A DNA stretch of 64,000 nucleotides from Euborellia annulipes (GCA_023213315.1 JAKCPI010025244.1:62001-126000); one strand, 5' to 3'. Positions 22,751 to 34,672 are shown, counted from the first letter of the stretch. Made by a program: numbers and translations. Notes: generated from the sequence alone by a model not told the origin.

Positions 22751-23365
22751 TCTGGTGTGACTGGTCAGCTGTCAGCACACAATTTTATCTTACCTTCGAT
22801 AATCGAAAGTTGTGATCTGTGCTTGTCACACCAAATTTTTTGTGTCGATATGTATTTAGTTTCCGCCAATATATATAAGAATTCAAGATGTAAATTTTTA
22901 AGTATGGGAAAATATTTATATTTTGTTACCATGGCAACCATTTCTCCTATCTTTCCTATGGAGTACAAGAGTAAAGTGTGCTTCAATAAATTTCAATGCC
23001 AAAATGAGAATATACATTTTAAAGAGCATCTAAAAAATAATTGATTTATGAATTTTAATCAAAATCGAACAAATTTGAAAAAGTGCATCAGTAAAGTACT
23101 AGTACTCTTTGGCCAATTTTGTTCAAAAACTTTGTGTCACGTCCCAGGGGGTGCCTAACTTAAATATAAAATTTCAACCTCCTAGCTCTTTTCGTTCTTG
23201 AGATATTTTGTTCACAGATAGACCATGTTCCAAAAACCACTTTTTTGGATTCAGGGGACCTCAAAACGTGAAGATCCATCAAAATCTCGGCATCGAGTTT
23301 TTGACATGAATCCAATACTTTCTCTCTATATATATATTAACATATATATAGAGGTAAGAGAAAGT
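22751..23365 (+). mobile_element. Element R, complete copy
   Basis: From TCTGGTGTGACTGG to GGTAAGAGAAAGT with A-run flanks. The CA-repeat is lost and the 3' hairpin is intact. Confidence 0.85.
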
Positions 23366-23785
23366 AAAAATTGTGATTAAAACAAATTTTGGACGGTTTT
23401 AACCACTTTTGACCAATCTAAAAAAGTGTTTTTTTTTAACAACTTTTATTTAACGCCAATAAGTAAAGAGGCCTAACTCAAGGCAAGCTATTCTCAACAT
23501 AAAAAACGAAAATAAAAAAATATTTTTGTGAGAGTACAAAGTATTTGTTTTTTTTTCTTAACTAAGAATTGATAAAACTCGAGCTGTCTTCTTTTTTAGC
23601 CTAGATTTCTTTTAGGTTTATTTATCTGAGGCTTAAAAGTTCACTCTGGTCACTCTGACGAATGTTTATCCTACTGGACTAGCAACCAATTAAAGATTGG
23701 CTTTCTTTCAATATTTGGCCAATGGAACAATTCTATCTCTGTTCTCCTAGGAGGTGGAAATTAACAACCCTGGAAGGAAAATGAT

Positions 23786-24575
23786 TACCGGTATTTGATG
23801 GAAATACACGTTTTAAGGTGGCTCCGATCTGTCTTCTTCTTCTTCTTCTTCCATCCTCGCCCTTAATATTCCCGCGGTGCGGGGTCGGCGAATCTGTCTG
23901 TCTGGGATCAAAATATCTCAAGAAAGATACGAAAAGAGCTACGAGGTTGAAATGTTGAAATTTTATATTTGTTAGCCACCCCCCTGGGACTTGACACGAA
24001 GCTTTTGAACAAAACCGGCCAAAGAGTATGTAGGCTACTATGTAGGCCTACTTTTTCAGTTTTTTTTTTTCGATTTTCTCAAAATTCGCTCCAACGATTT
24101 TGATTAAAATTCAAAAATCAATTATTTTTTAGATGCTCTTTCAAATGTATATTCTCATTTTGCCCTTGAAATCTTCTGAAGATCACTGTACTCTTTTTTT
24201 TTTTTTTTTTTTTAAACATTCACACTTTTTTCTCATTCACACTCACACTCACACACACATTCACACAGTCTTTTCGGCAACTTAGGCCATATAAGACTTT
24301 GACGATAACCGTTGTAGAGAATATATCTATTGTGGGGTCAGGCATTTCTATTTAAGCCATCTGGTATCCAAAAGGCTTAAATAAAATCATCGGACTGCCT
24401 GGGTGCGAACCCGCGACGTTTGGTATAGGAGGTAGGCGTGCTACTTACTACGCCAAACCCGGGGGCCACTGTACTCTTGTACTTCATACGAAAGATAGGA
24501 GATATGGTTGCCATGGTAACAAAATATAAATATTTTCCCATGTTTATAAATTTTACATCTTGAATTCTAATATAT
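23786..24575 (-). mobile_element. Element R copy with nested SINE-1
   Basis: Minus-orientation R body (GAAAAGAGCTACGAGGTTG, GGTTGCCATGGTAACAAAAT). A CTTCTTCTTCTTCTT segment and GC-rich sequence replace part of the 3' region. It is split by SINE-1 at 24196-24466 and ends beside another SINE-1 at 24577. Confidence 0.75.
24196..24466 (-). mobile_element. SINE-1, complete with 12-bp duplication
   Basis: CACTGTACTCTT occurs at 24184-24195 and 24467-24478. On the minus strand the element reads tRNA-like head (GGGTTTGGCGTAGTAAGTAG; box B GGGTTCGCACCC), body, CCGAAAAGACTGTGTGAATG, and A-tail. It is a good reference copy of about 271 bp. Confidence 0.9.
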
Positions 24576-24576
24576 C

Positions 24577-24760
24577 GGCGCCTCCGGGTTTGGCGTAGTA
24601 GGTAGCGTGCCTACCTCCTTTACAAAACGTCGCGGGTTCGGACCCAGGCAGTCTGATGATTTTATTTAAGCCTTTTGGATACCAGATGGCTTGAATAGAA
24701 ATGCCTGAACCCCCAATAGATATATTCTCTACAACGGTTATCGTCAAAGTCTTAGGTGCT
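24577..24760 (+). mobile_element. SINE-1, 3' truncated
   Basis: tRNA-like head GGGTTTGGCGTAGTAGGTAG with CGGGTTCGGACCC, body through ACGGTTATCGTCAAAGTCTT, then a break into unrelated sequence. Confidence 0.8.
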
Positions 24761-25130
24761 TTCGTGTACGAAGACACACACCTCAAACCCAACCGGCCTC
24801 TGGCCGTAGCCATCTACCGGCACCCCGTGAAGTTACATCATTTCCTATCTCTAACTTTTCCTCCTTCGTTCGTCTTTAGCTAGTGAACTAATCCTTATTT
24901 CTGGTTCCAACCGGGTCCTTATATCCAACCTCCTCTATGCTATGGAGGATGTCCTGGTTTGAGGAGGGACTCCCTCAGCACCGACTCCTTTCGAAGAATG
25001 CATCACTGAGAGGGAACCTTCTTTACGTCCCTTCCACAGAACGGGATGTCTCAACAACTCCCTCTCCTCGTAGAGTTGCCTGTGGTGAGATCCTATATTC
25101 CAATCCAATGCCTGCTTGAGGATTTGTTTA
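24761..25130. other. GC-balanced unique segment, unidentified
   Basis: Much less AT-rich than its neighbours. Two short plus frames read plausible but unrecognised peptides (NRPLAVAIYRHPVKLHHF; WFEEGLPQHRLLSK), in different frames. It could be a decayed coding repeat or an exon fragment. No acceptor or donor pair was convincing. Confidence 0.3.
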
Positions 25131-25144
25131 CATTAAATAAATAT

Positions 25145-25230
25145 TTTTATTTAATGAAAAATTCAGCACGCCAAGGATTTGAACAGGGATCTTCTTTGCA
25201 GATGCTGACACCCTAGCCCACTACACAAGC
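25145..25230 (-). repeat. tRNA-like sequence (SINE head)
   Basis: On the minus strand GCTCGCTTGTGTAGTGGGC is followed about 40 bp later by CCTGTTCAAATCC, spaced like A and B boxes. The stems are imperfect, so it is not called as a functional tRNA. Nearby 25285-25312 has four CTAGCC-type units. Confidence 0.45.
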
Positions 25231-25569
25231 GAGCCCTCTTTTTTTTTTAATATACTGAATTCATGTATTAGGAGTTTATTTTGGTGTGTAGCCTAGCCCT
25301 AGCCCTAGCCCTAGCATTCCTAACTGCTGTCCCTGAATTGTTGCTTCCTATATCCCTGAAGAATTAGAGAAAAGAGCCATTGCTCTCATTTGGCCAATGA
25401 AATGAAATGTTATTAAATGAATATAACGAGAAAATGAAATGAATTGAAAGGACTGGGAAAAAAAGATTTCCGACCTTCAAAAAGACCGGTCCACATTTTT
25501 GCATCAAATCTTATTAATTAGTTCACATTCTCTTTAGCTAGTTTGAAACAAGCCCTCAGTAACAAAATT

Positions 25570-26030
25570 CTTAAATTTATTGTACTCCATAGAAAAGATA
25601 GTAGAAATGGTTGCCATGGCGACAAAATATAAATATTTTCTATGTTAGCGAGGCGAATAGCTGAATCAATAATTAGTAGAAAATAAAAGACCGAGCAGCT
25701 ATGTTTATTTCTTTATTTAAGAACCCACAGCGACGTTTCGGTCGACTATGCGACCATCTTCATGGCTAGAGAATTGACTGAACTCTAGCCATGAAGATGG
25801 TCGCATAGTCGACCGAAACGTCGCTGTGGGTTCTTAAATAAAGAAATAAACATAGCTGCTCGGTCTTTTATTTTCTACTACATAAATATTTTCACATACT
25901 TATAAATTTTAACTCTCGAATTCTAATATATCGGCGAAAACGAAATATATCTCGACACAAAAAATCTGGAGAAGTGTGAATGTTTTTTTAACAAAAAAAA
26001 AAAACAAGCACAGATCACAACTTTTGATTT
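25570..26030 (-). mobile_element. Element R fragment interrupted by hammerhead foldback
   Basis: R 5' half in minus orientation (GTTGCCATGGCGACAAAAT, TTATAAATTTTAAC, TCGACACAAAAAATCTGG). The insertion 25641-25881 splits it, with 12 bp of R duplicated. A hAT MITE end (CTAGTTACGCCCATGG, to about 26080) follows. Confidence 0.75.
25641..25881. mobile_element. Hammerhead foldback element, 12-bp duplication
   Basis: Arms 25674-25771 and 25783-25880 are perfectly complementary 98-mers with an 11-base loop. ATAAATATTTTC is duplicated at 25629-25640 and 25882-25893; other R copies have it once, so this is a genuine insertion. One side has a non-palindromic 33-base extension (25641-25673). Each arm carries a hammerhead-like core: ATGAAGA, stem GGTCG/CGACC, GAAACGTC (plus 25790-25822, minus 25732-25764). 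Confidence 0.85.
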
Positions 26031-26710
26031 CTGGGAAGGGGGGGGGGGCGCCCCGACACCCCCCTAGTTACGCCCATGGCACCAGTTAATTCCTTTGCTA
26101 CTCTCGCCCCGTAAAGTCGCACTGTTTTTGCGTCCTTTTTGCAAACGCAAGCAATACGACAGCCTTTGTCGCTATTATTGATATCATATTTTTTTGTAAC
26201 ATAACCCGTATGTATTAATACTTTTTTCTGGTTAATTAATATTCCAGGTTTTTTTTTCTCTAATTAAAATATTTCTACGACTTACCTGTTATACATTTTT
26301 ATCGTTATTTATTTTAATATTGTATCATTTTAAAGAAGAATTAAACCAAGTACGTGTTAATTAATAACACAGGGCTGCGATGTGTCGGCGCTTTACATGA
26401 AAGTGGGTCATTTAGAGTGGCTTTTTAACGCTCTTTACGAAAATGTACTCCGTTTTCTTCTAACACCCACAGTTTTTATGTAATGCCTAAATGTAATTCG
26501 CGAATCGCGCCCTTCCTCAGGATAATCGATAGTTAATAAAATACGGATGGGCGTATTTTGTTTATTAACAATATAAAAACACGATTCACGGGGGTGTGAT
26601 ACGTATTAAATGTCAAATGTTAAATTTAATGCGAAAGGCGTCGATGAGTGCTATCAAATATACGTGTATACAGTAAGAAACAATGTATCACACACATGTG
26701 AATCGTGTTT

Positions 26711-26847
26711 TACTTTCTCGTACCCTATATATGAAATATATATAGAGAGAAAGTATTGCGATCATGTCAAAAATTCGATGTCGAGATTTTGATGGATATA
26801 CATGTTTTGAGGTCCCCTGAGTCCAAAAAAGTGGGTCCCGCAAATTG

Positions 26848-26886
<39 letters not shown>

Positions 26887-27205
26887 GACAGATTTTTAGC
26901 ATGAAGGAGTTGAGCTAGCGGATTGAAATTTTATATTTAACTTAGGTGCCTTTGAAGAATCTCAAAATAAGCTTTTGAACAAAATCGGCCAAAAAGTACT
27001 AGTACTTTACTGATGTACTTTTTCAGTTTTTTTCGATTTTCTCAAAATTCCCTCCAAGGATTTTTTTTTTAAATTCATAAATGAACTATTTTTTAGATGC
27101 TCTTTAAAATGTATATTCTCATTTTGCCGTTGAAATCTTCTGAAGACCACTTTACTCTTGTTCTTCATAGGAAAGATTGAAATGGTTGCCATGGTAACGG
27201 AATTT
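26711..27205 (-). mobile_element. Element R copy, 5' part displaced
   Basis: 3' hairpin (ACTTTCTCGTACC...GAGAGAAAGTA), a (TG)n tract near 26850, then the body to GGTTGCCATGGTAAC. The 5' hairpin of an R copy in the same orientation lies at 27618-27738, possibly the same element with a 400-bp insertion. Confidence 0.75.
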
Positions 27206-27617
27206 AAATCTTTTTCTTTTTTATTAGATTAAAAATCAATTATTATTTAAATTCCCATTTTTTTAAAATTTATTTGTGTCTTTAATTGTTTCAAAGAAAA
27301 CATATATGTCTCTCTCTCACTTGCAAACATTATCGTCTCTCTCTACTCTTTTAAATTCCCTTTCCACCTTATCTTCGCATAGGAACAATGTTAATTTCCT
27401 ATAGGGATTTGTATGTTAATTTAGATTCAAAAGGGGGTCCCCTTTAGAACTTTTTAGGCATTTAAAATTTTTTTTTCCAATTCTTATGAAATTTTGTATT
27501 TATTTACGATTCTATATTGTGTATAAAATGTCCAAATATGAGATTAAAATTTTGAAAAATAACCATAGTTTATTTGAAGCAGTCAACATTTAAAATGCAA
27601 GTTTGAAACTAAGGTGC

Positions 27618-27738
27618 TATCGGAAACTAAATATATCTCGACACAAAAAATCTGGTGTGACCAGCACGGTGCACAGCTTTCTCTTACCGAAGGGTAAGAT
27701 AAAGTTGTCTGCTGTGCGCCAGTCACACCAGATTTTTT
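27618..27738 (-). mobile_element. Element R 5' end
   Basis: CGGAAACTAAATATATC through the hairpin AATCTGGTGTGACCAGC...GCCAGTCACACCAGA, minus orientation. Confidence 0.75.
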
Positions 27739-27786
27739 ACATTGTTAATAAACAAAATACGCCCATCCGTATTTTATTAACTATCT

Positions 27787-27831
27787 ATTGTCCTGAGGAA
27801 GGGCGCGATTCGCGTCCGAAACGTCGGCAAT
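27787..27831 (+). ncRNA. Hammerhead ribozyme motif
   Basis: Stem I ATTGTC (27787-27792) with GGCAAT (27826-27831), one G-U pair. CTGAGGA (27793-27799) is followed by stem II GGGCGCG/CGCGTCC, GAAACGTC (27818-27825) with a 2-bp ACGT stem III and GTC cleavage triplet. CTGAGGA departs from the canonical CTGATGA at one position, which would weaken activity. Confidence 0.6.
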
Positions 27832-27998
27832 CGAAATAAAATTAGATAAAGATTGATTAAATTTTTTTCTGATATCTTTCCTGGCCTCCTTCCTACTCAT
27901 ATTTATCAATAGTACAGCCATCACCTCAATATTATTACTAGTTTATTTTATTTTAAGTCAGTGTAATAATGGCGACTTCAACAAGAAGATCATGTGTA

Positions 27999-28208
27999 CA
28001 GTGAGGGACAATATTAAGTCCCACCCATGCGTCTTCTACTTGTGATTATTTCATTGTTTTTATAAAAGAAAATTAAAATCTTTATCAAAAATTTTCTAGA
28101 CTTGAGCCATGAAAGTTTCCATTAAAAAATATATAATATTTTTTTCAAAACAATGAAATAATCACAAGTAGAAAACGCATGGGTGGGACTTATTATTGTC
28201 CCTCACTG
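27999..28208. mobile_element. Tc1-type MITE, TA duplication
   Basis: Ends CAGTGAGGGACAATA and TATTGTCCCTCACTG are flanked by TA on both sides (27997-27998 and 28209-28210). Subterminal repeats ACTTGTGATTATTTCATTG are inverted too. The terminal sequence matches the Tc1-like relic at 11360-11394. Confidence 0.85.
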
Positions 28209-28429
28209 TATATATTATATTATTTTACATTCAAAATTATTATCATCAACTATTTCACTCTGTGTATTCCGGGTAACTAAACAACTTGTAAACTTATCTT
28301 TTTGTGTGCCGCTAAATTTTGAAATCGTTAAAAGCTCGAGGTTGAAAATCACTGATCTCGGTGGAGTACCGAGACAGTTGGGGGCCTGGACGGAAAAATT
28401 TTCTTTCGGCACTTTATTTTTCCACCTTT

Positions 28430-29345
28430 TTACTTTCTCGTATAGAGAAAGTATTGTAATCTTAAAAAAATTCGACTTCGAGATTTTGATGTTTCTCCAC
28501 GTTTTAGACCTCCCTGAGTCCAAAAAAACCATTTTTGGCATTATGTCTGTGTGTGTGTGTGTGTGTGTGTAAACACGATTGCTTAAAAACCAAAGCAGCT
28601 AGATCGATGAAATTTGGTATGTGCTCCTTACACTAAAATTGTATATTTCTATCAACTTTTGGAGTAAATACGTCACTTGGAAGTAGTACTTTACTTAAAA
28701 AGTTTTTTCAAAAATTTTGAAATTTTCAATTTTTTTGTTATATTATGATAAAATACGGTACTCTATTTTAAAAAGTTTTTATTCTTTGACATTTTTTTGA
28801 AAACTGAATAGTTTTTGAAATAATCACAGAAGAAATAGAAAATATTCTTTAATTTTGATAAAAAATCAAAACACAATCATACAGGTGTCATTTAAAAAAG
28901 GGTAAATATAAACAAATGAATTTGTGAAACAAATGAATGAATTTGTTTCACAAATGAATTTGTTTATATTTACCCTTTTTTAAATGACACCTGTATGATT
29001 GTGTTTTGATTTTTTATCAAAATTAAAGAATATTTTCTATTTCTTCTGTGATTATTTCAAAAACTATTCAGTTTTCAAAAAAATGTCAAAGAATAAAAAC
29101 TTTTTAAAATGGAGTAATTTATCATTATATGTCAAAAAATTTGAAAATTTAAAATTTTTGAAAAAACTTTTTAAGTAAAGTACTACTTCCAAGTGACGTA
29201 TTTACTCCAAAAGTTGATAGAAATATACAATTTTAGTGTAAGGAGCACATACCAAATTTCATCGATCTAGCTGCTTTGGTTTTTAAGCAATCGTGTTTAC
29301 ACACACACCCAGACGTAATTCCCAAAGAATATACGAGAAAGTCTC
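28430..29345. repeat. Large foldback of element W
   Basis: Arms about 28561-28936 and 28937-29315 are nearly perfect reverse complements with almost no loop. The left flank has an R-like 3' hairpin (ACTTTCTCGTATAGAGAAAGTA) and TTCGACTTCGAGATTTTGATG as in R, so W shares its 3' end with R but has a different middle. A single W arm occurs at 19390-20060. Confidence 0.8.
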
Positions 29346-30585
29346 GGGGAAGTCAATCCCCATATTTTTTTTAAGGAACACGAAATTCTTGCCTCCTTGC
29401 GGGAATTTTTTTTCCCCGCTACCCCGGGGCCTATCAAAGACAACTCCGACTCGGGGCCTTTGGCGGACCCCCCTCCCCCCACCTTCGGTACGCGTCTGAC
29501 TGAACTACTGGCAGATGATACATTATATTTATTTAATTATATGCTAATATCAATTAATTCAAACACTTCTGAAGGTAACATGCCGAAATATGAAATATAA
29601 AGCTAGACAAAAAATAGGATTGCCCCCCCCCCCCTTATAGTCTCGAGTTCAAAGATTCGTTTTCTGTTCTGGGAGATTTTCGGACCTTATGCACCCATTC
29701 AAAAAAAATTTGACATAAACATATCAAATGTCTTTTATTTCCAAAGATAACAATCGCCGTGGTCTAAATTAGACGCTCGTAGCTCTCTTATCTAATGACA
29801 TGTCAAAGATAACATCTCAGTCTAAACAAGTCAAAAGAATTGTTTTTAGGAATATTCAAAAATTAAAGCCTCTGCTCACATATTCTTTTTTCTTTTTTGC
29901 ACATCTGACCTCGATACCCATTGTAATTTAGAAACAGTCCCCAAGATCGTTATAGAGGAGGAAGGCTGTTTGTTGAACTGCAGCCCGAAGGCAGATTTCG
30001 CACCCGGCCAGGACTTCCATGAGGGGATAAAAAACTTGCAATTTGAAGCTTAATATATGAATGTACTGCATGTCCTGAGAAAGGGAATATGTGCCTATCG
30101 AAATTTGGAAGCTTAAAAGATGTCACTGTTCTGTTCTTGGACAGAGAAGAATCCGTCGCTCGGGATGTTGATTTCTTGGACAAAAATAAAAAAAATTAGA
30201 GAGGTTTGAGCATCCCCAAAAAAAATAATTTTCCCAAATCTCGCGGGAAGGGAGGGGGATATTAGCCCCTTTACCCCCCCCCCTTGTGCGGTACCTAGGG
30301 TACTCACCGAAAACAGAATGTTGCAGAAGTTAAGGCATGTTGTCAATGACAGCGGCGGCCTTCATTCATTCTGTAGCAGGCGTCACTCACTCACTCACAC
30401 TTGGAGGCAACCAAATGACAGAAAAATAATATGAAGCGAGGACAAACAGAAGGAAAACAAACGACGCAGGCGCCCTCTGCTAGCCAACAGCAAAAACTCT
30501 TGACTGTTCCATCGGCAACCAGCACAACTGATACGCCACGCTGGTTGTGTCTCTCCATTGTAAGGAAGCGGAACTTCTTGGAACT
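29345..30585. other. Region with no confident gene
   Basis: Mixed-composition sequence with C-runs near 29625 and 30280. Open frames up to about 77 codons occur but overlap in both directions and match nothing I recognise. 30380-30580 is GC-balanced and might be exon-like. Confidence 0.4.
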
Positions 30586-30587
30586 TT

Positions 30588-30833
30588 TTTTTTTTTTAAC
30601 ACACACTTTTTTCTCATTCACACAGTCTTTTCGGCAACTTGTCCATTTAAGACTTTAGACGATAACCGTTGTAATTAATATACATGTGTATATATATTGG
30701 GGGTTCGGGCATTTCTATTTAAGCCATCTGGTATCCAAAGGGCTTAAATAAAATCATCGGACTGCCTGGGTCCGAACCCACGACGTTTGGTATAGGAGGT
30801 AGGCACGCTACCTACTACGCCACACCCAGGGGC
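30588..30833 (-). mobile_element. SINE-1 copy
   Basis: T-run, CACACTTTTTTCTCATTCAC, then body and tRNA-like head (box B as GGGTTCGGACCC on the minus strand; TACTACGCCACACCCAGGGG). Confidence 0.85.
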
Positions 30834-31011
30834 TATACACAGTTTGAGATGACCAGGTCAGTGACGGCGCTACGGGGCAAGTGCCCCCCGGCAAGGACCT
30901 CTGCCCCCCTGGATGCCCCCCCCTCCAAAATAAAGCAAGTGATTCGGAAGAAATTAATTCTGAGAAATTCTGCGCCTAAGCATCCAATGGAAAGCCAATC
31001 TTTTTCAGAAA

Positions 31012-31548
31012 AATCTCTTACCTTCGGTAATCGAAAGTTGTGTTTTGTGCTTGTCAAGCCAAATTTATTTAGTTTCCGACAGCACGGTACATTTGAATTC
31101 AAGATATAAACGTGGGAAATATTTATATTTTGTTACCATGGCAACCATTTCTCCTATGATTCCTATGAAGTAAAAGAAAAAGATTTCAATACCAAAATGA
31201 GAATATACATTTTAAAGAGCATCTAAAAAATAATTGATTTTTGAATTTTAATCAAAATAGTTGTGGCAAATTTTGAGAAAATCGAAAAAATCTGAAAAAC
31301 TACATCACTAAAGTACTAGTGGGTGATTTTGACCAAAAGCTTATTTTCAGGGGGGTGCCTAACTTAAATATAAAATTTCAACCTCCAAGCTCTTTTCGTT
31401 CTTGAGATATTTTGTTCACAGACACACAGACAGACAGGCCATTTTTTGGACTCAGGGGACCTCAAAACGTGTATTTCCATCAAAATCTCGACATCGAATT
31501 TTTGGCATTAATCCAATACTTTCTATACATATTCATATATAGGTAATA
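31012..31548 (+). mobile_element. Element R copy
   Basis: Starts within the 5' hairpin loop (CTCTTACCTTCGGTAATCG) and ends at a degenerate 3' hairpin (ATATATAGGTAATAAAA). A short inverted 5' hairpin piece of another R follows at 31549-31600. Confidence 0.75.
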
Positions 31549-31609
31549 AAAATCTGGAGAGACAAGCACAGGACACATCTTTCGATTACCGAAGTCTGTG
31601 TGTCTTTTT

Positions 31610-32513
31610 ACTTTCTCTTGCCCCTATATATATTAATAAATAGAGAGAGAAAGTATTGGATTCATGCCAAAAATTCGATGTCGAGATTTTGATGGAAATA
31701 CACGTTTTGAGGTCCCCTGAATCCAAAAAATGGTCTGTCTGTCTGTGTGTCTATGAACAAAATATCTCAAGAACGAAAAGAGCTAGGAGATTGAAATTTT
31801 ATATTTAAGTTAGGCACCCCCCTGGTCCTTGACACGAAGCTTTTGAACAAAATCGCCCAAAGAGTACTAATACTTTACTGATGTACTTTTTCAGTTTTTT
31901 TCGATTTTCTTAGAATTCTCTACAATGATTTTGATTAAAATTCAAAAATCAATTATTTTTTAGATGCTCTTTAAAATGTATATTTTCATTTTGTCATTGA
32001 AATCTTCTGAAGACCACTTTACTCTTGTACTCCATAGAAAAGATAGGAGAAATGGTTACCATGGTAACAAAATATAAATATTTTCCCATACTTATAAATT
32101 TACATCTTGAAATTCGCCCCCGGGTCTGGCGTAGTAGGTAGCATGCCTATCTCCTATACCAAACGCCGCGGGTTCGGACCCAGGCAGTCCGATGATTTTA
32201 TTTAAGCCATTTGGATACCAGATGGCTTAAATAGAAATGCCTGAACCCCAAATTGATATATTAATTACAACGGTTATCGTCAAAAGTCTTATATGGCCTA
32301 AGTTGCCGAAAAGACTGTGTGAATGTGTGTGTGAGTGTGAGTGTGAATGAGAAAAAGTGTGAATGTTTTAAAAAAAAAAAAAATCTTGAAATTCGAATGT
32401 ACCGTATTATCGGAAATTAAATATAAGTCGACACAAAAATGTGGTGCACAGCGCATAACTTTCGATTACGGAAGGTAAGAGAAAGTTGTGTGCTGTGCGC
32501 CAATCACACCAGA
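31610..32513 (-). mobile_element. Element R copy with nested SINE-1
   Basis: Complete from ACTTTCTCTTGCC (after TTTTT) to CACACCAGA (before a T-run). SINE-1 (32116-32383) is inserted with an 11-bp duplication, TCTTGAAATTC. Confidence 0.85.
32116..32383 (+). mobile_element. SINE-1, complete with 11-bp duplication
   Basis: TCTTGAAATTC at 32105-32115 and 32384-32394. Head GCCCCCGGGTCTGGCGTAG, box B GGGTTCGGACCC, A-tail. Inserted into element R. Confidence 0.9.
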
Positions 32514-32589
32514 TTTTTTTTTTTTTAATTAATGTCTTGAATTATTCGACCAATAGCAGAGCAGCATTGATATCACGTGACACTATTGT

Positions 32590-32811
32590 TTCGTTTGTTC
32601 GACACTAGTTGCCGGCGTCGCCACCTTCAGTATGCTTTGAGCTCCTCGGTGAGTGAAGAAGCTTCCAGAAGAAATCAATCCTCTCCGCTCGCGCCGCCTG
32701 ATTAACAAGCACCAAGCACCAAGGATGCAATCCACGATGTCTTTTCTCCACGATTATTTCCATTTTCAAAACGCCGACCTCCAACCAACCTTATCTTCAC
32801 TTTCCTAGGTA
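32590..32811 (+). promoter_or_regulatory. CpG-rich segment, possible 5' exon/promoter
   Basis: GCCGGCGTCGCCACC and CGCTCGCGCCGCC stand out in AT-rich surroundings. A good donor-like CTCGGTGAGTG occurs at 32647-32657 and CCTAG|GTATTT near 32806-32815. A short frame starts at 32723 (MQSTMSFLHDYFHFQNADLQ) and ends in TAG near 32810. It may be a 5' non-coding exon; no downstream partner exon was identified. Confidence 0.3.
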
Positions 32812-33405
32812 TTTATTTTCCTTTTTAATCCTTTCCATTTTTATTACATAATCGTAAAAAGCATGAATTAAATATACAATGAAAATTATTTTATTTTGAA
32901 TATGCTTTTTCGTTTTATAAGTATTCTCATCTGTATCTAAAATAAAAAAATAATATCAAATTAAAAATATAATTTAACATGAGTGTGAGTAAATAGATCA
33001 TTTTTGATCGAGATGATTCTAGAAGTCTCTGCATACGAGAGTGTGGGGATAGGAGTGAACTATGGTGTTTTCGTTCTCTTCTTCTGTGCGAAAGTAGCGC
33101 TCTACTTTATCACTTTCTCGGCCATTCATGTGCTGTTGGTTGAGTGTCGTTCGATTTGTTCATCTTCAGAGATTTATATTTGTTTTCTATTATTAGATTT
33201 ATTTTTATTCGTTTTTACAAGTCTAATTAATTTTATATTTTAAACAATATTAGATGAGATTTTTTAATTTATTATTCTTATTTTATTTTTAATGCCTGAT
33301 TACATCTTAAAAAATTTCTATATTTTCTCCTAAATTTTTATGGATTCAAATAGGATTGAATTATATAAATTAAAAACCTATATTTATGATCCCATATTAT
33401 AAAAT

Positions 33406-33650
33406 CTGGTGTGATTGACCGCACGGCACACAATTTTCTCTTACTTTTGGTAATCGAAACGCTATCGTTATAAAAAACAAAATATTTCAATTTTCCTCAA
33501 AAGTCTACAAGATGAAGATTAAAATATGATTTTTTTCTAAAAATCGAAACACTTAAGACTTTGAAAAAATTTCCATTCCCATATTTATAAATTTTACATC
33601 TTGAATTCTAATGTACCTTACTGTCGGAAACTAAATATAACGCCTGCTGA
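33406..33650. mobile_element. Two element R end fragments
   Basis: A plus-orientation 5' hairpin start (TCTGGTGTGATTGACCGCAC, 33406-33460) and a minus-orientation piece (ATTTATAAATTTTACATC, CTGTCGGAAACTAAATATA, 33575-33645). Confidence 0.55.
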
Positions 33651-34481
33651 GAATCCTAGTGTTGAAATTTCGAAAATTCAATTTTTGAGTTGAGCAAACG
33701 TTGTTAAAACGTCCTCTCTTTTTTTGAGTGCCCTAGTGGCGTTCTTTGCTATGGTTCGGGTCTATTCATTTGTTGCCCGCAGGGCCCACCTAGGAATACT
33801 TGAGCCCAAATTATAATTTGCGCCCCCCCCCCCACCAAAAAAAATATATTTTATTAAATATATATTCAACATGAAATCTGCTTACAGCCAAAATTCCACC
33901 CCCGAATTCTGGCGCCCCAGGACTAATTCCTACGCCCCCCTCCCCTCCCCACCCTCGACCAGACGATTAAATAAGATAAATATTGAATCGATTTAAATAT
34001 TTCTTCTAACAAAAAAATATTTAATATTATTATTAGATAAGTTTGTTATTTTTTCTCTTCACTACAATGAATAATACAACTTTTTATGCAAAAATATAAA
34101 CGTTGCCGGCGCCCCCTCGGCCCCGCCCTTGTTGCGGCACTGATTGCCCGGCTATTTAAATGTATATGTCTATAAAACTTTTCTCTCTAATTGTTGAATT
34201 TCGGGCTTTCACCACTATGATCTCAACAGGCGATATACAGTATGTCGACACAAAAAATCTGGTGCGACCAGTCACGCCAAATTTTTTGTTTCTCTGTTGA
34301 TATAGCTCATATATTTTTTGACTGCCCCGCTGAAAATAAGCTAGCGCCGTCACTGGACCAGGGACTTAATCATAATGATGTATCTGGTTATCTCATACTG
34401 TGTATATATTTATTAAGCTATATAAGAGTTGTTCAACAATGTATAAAATCCACTGTGACCCTTTCATAATGACTTTTCGCC

Positions 34482-34522
34482 AGCTCTGAGGATGGTTCAA
34501 ACACGGAACCGAAACGTCAGCT
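34482..34522 (+). ncRNA. Hammerhead ribozyme motif
   Basis: AGCT/AGCT stem I, CTGAGGA (34486-34492), stem II GGTTC/GAACC, GAAACGTC (34511-34518). The preceding ATAAAATCCACTGTGAC and the following AGCTGCATCTCTCA match the foldback at 36841-37084, so both belong to one repeat family. Confidence 0.6.
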
Positions 34523-34672
34523 CTGTAAATTTAACGTGTAAAGAAACAACCTTAGCTGCATCTCTCATTTCTACCTTCTTATTAATCTAACATCTAACAA
34601 AACTTTGAAATGAGGTAAGATGAGATGAACAAAAAAATAGTTTTTTTTTTTTCTTTTTGGCTGGTCAAAGGG

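Larger units (their letters stand above)
26496..27831. repeat. Inverted repeat pair with hammerhead core
   Basis: The segment 26496-26575 is the reverse complement of about 27735-27815 (GGATGGGCGTATTTTG and CAAAATACGCCCATCC). The plus copy continues into a full hammerhead core; the minus copy is cut within stem II. Element R pieces and other sequence lie between. Confidence 0.7.

Noticed and set aside
25281..25313. Telomere-like CTAGCC/CCCTAG repeats
   Set aside because: Only about four units, and the unit is not the CCTAA arthropod or CCCTAA animal telomere repeat.
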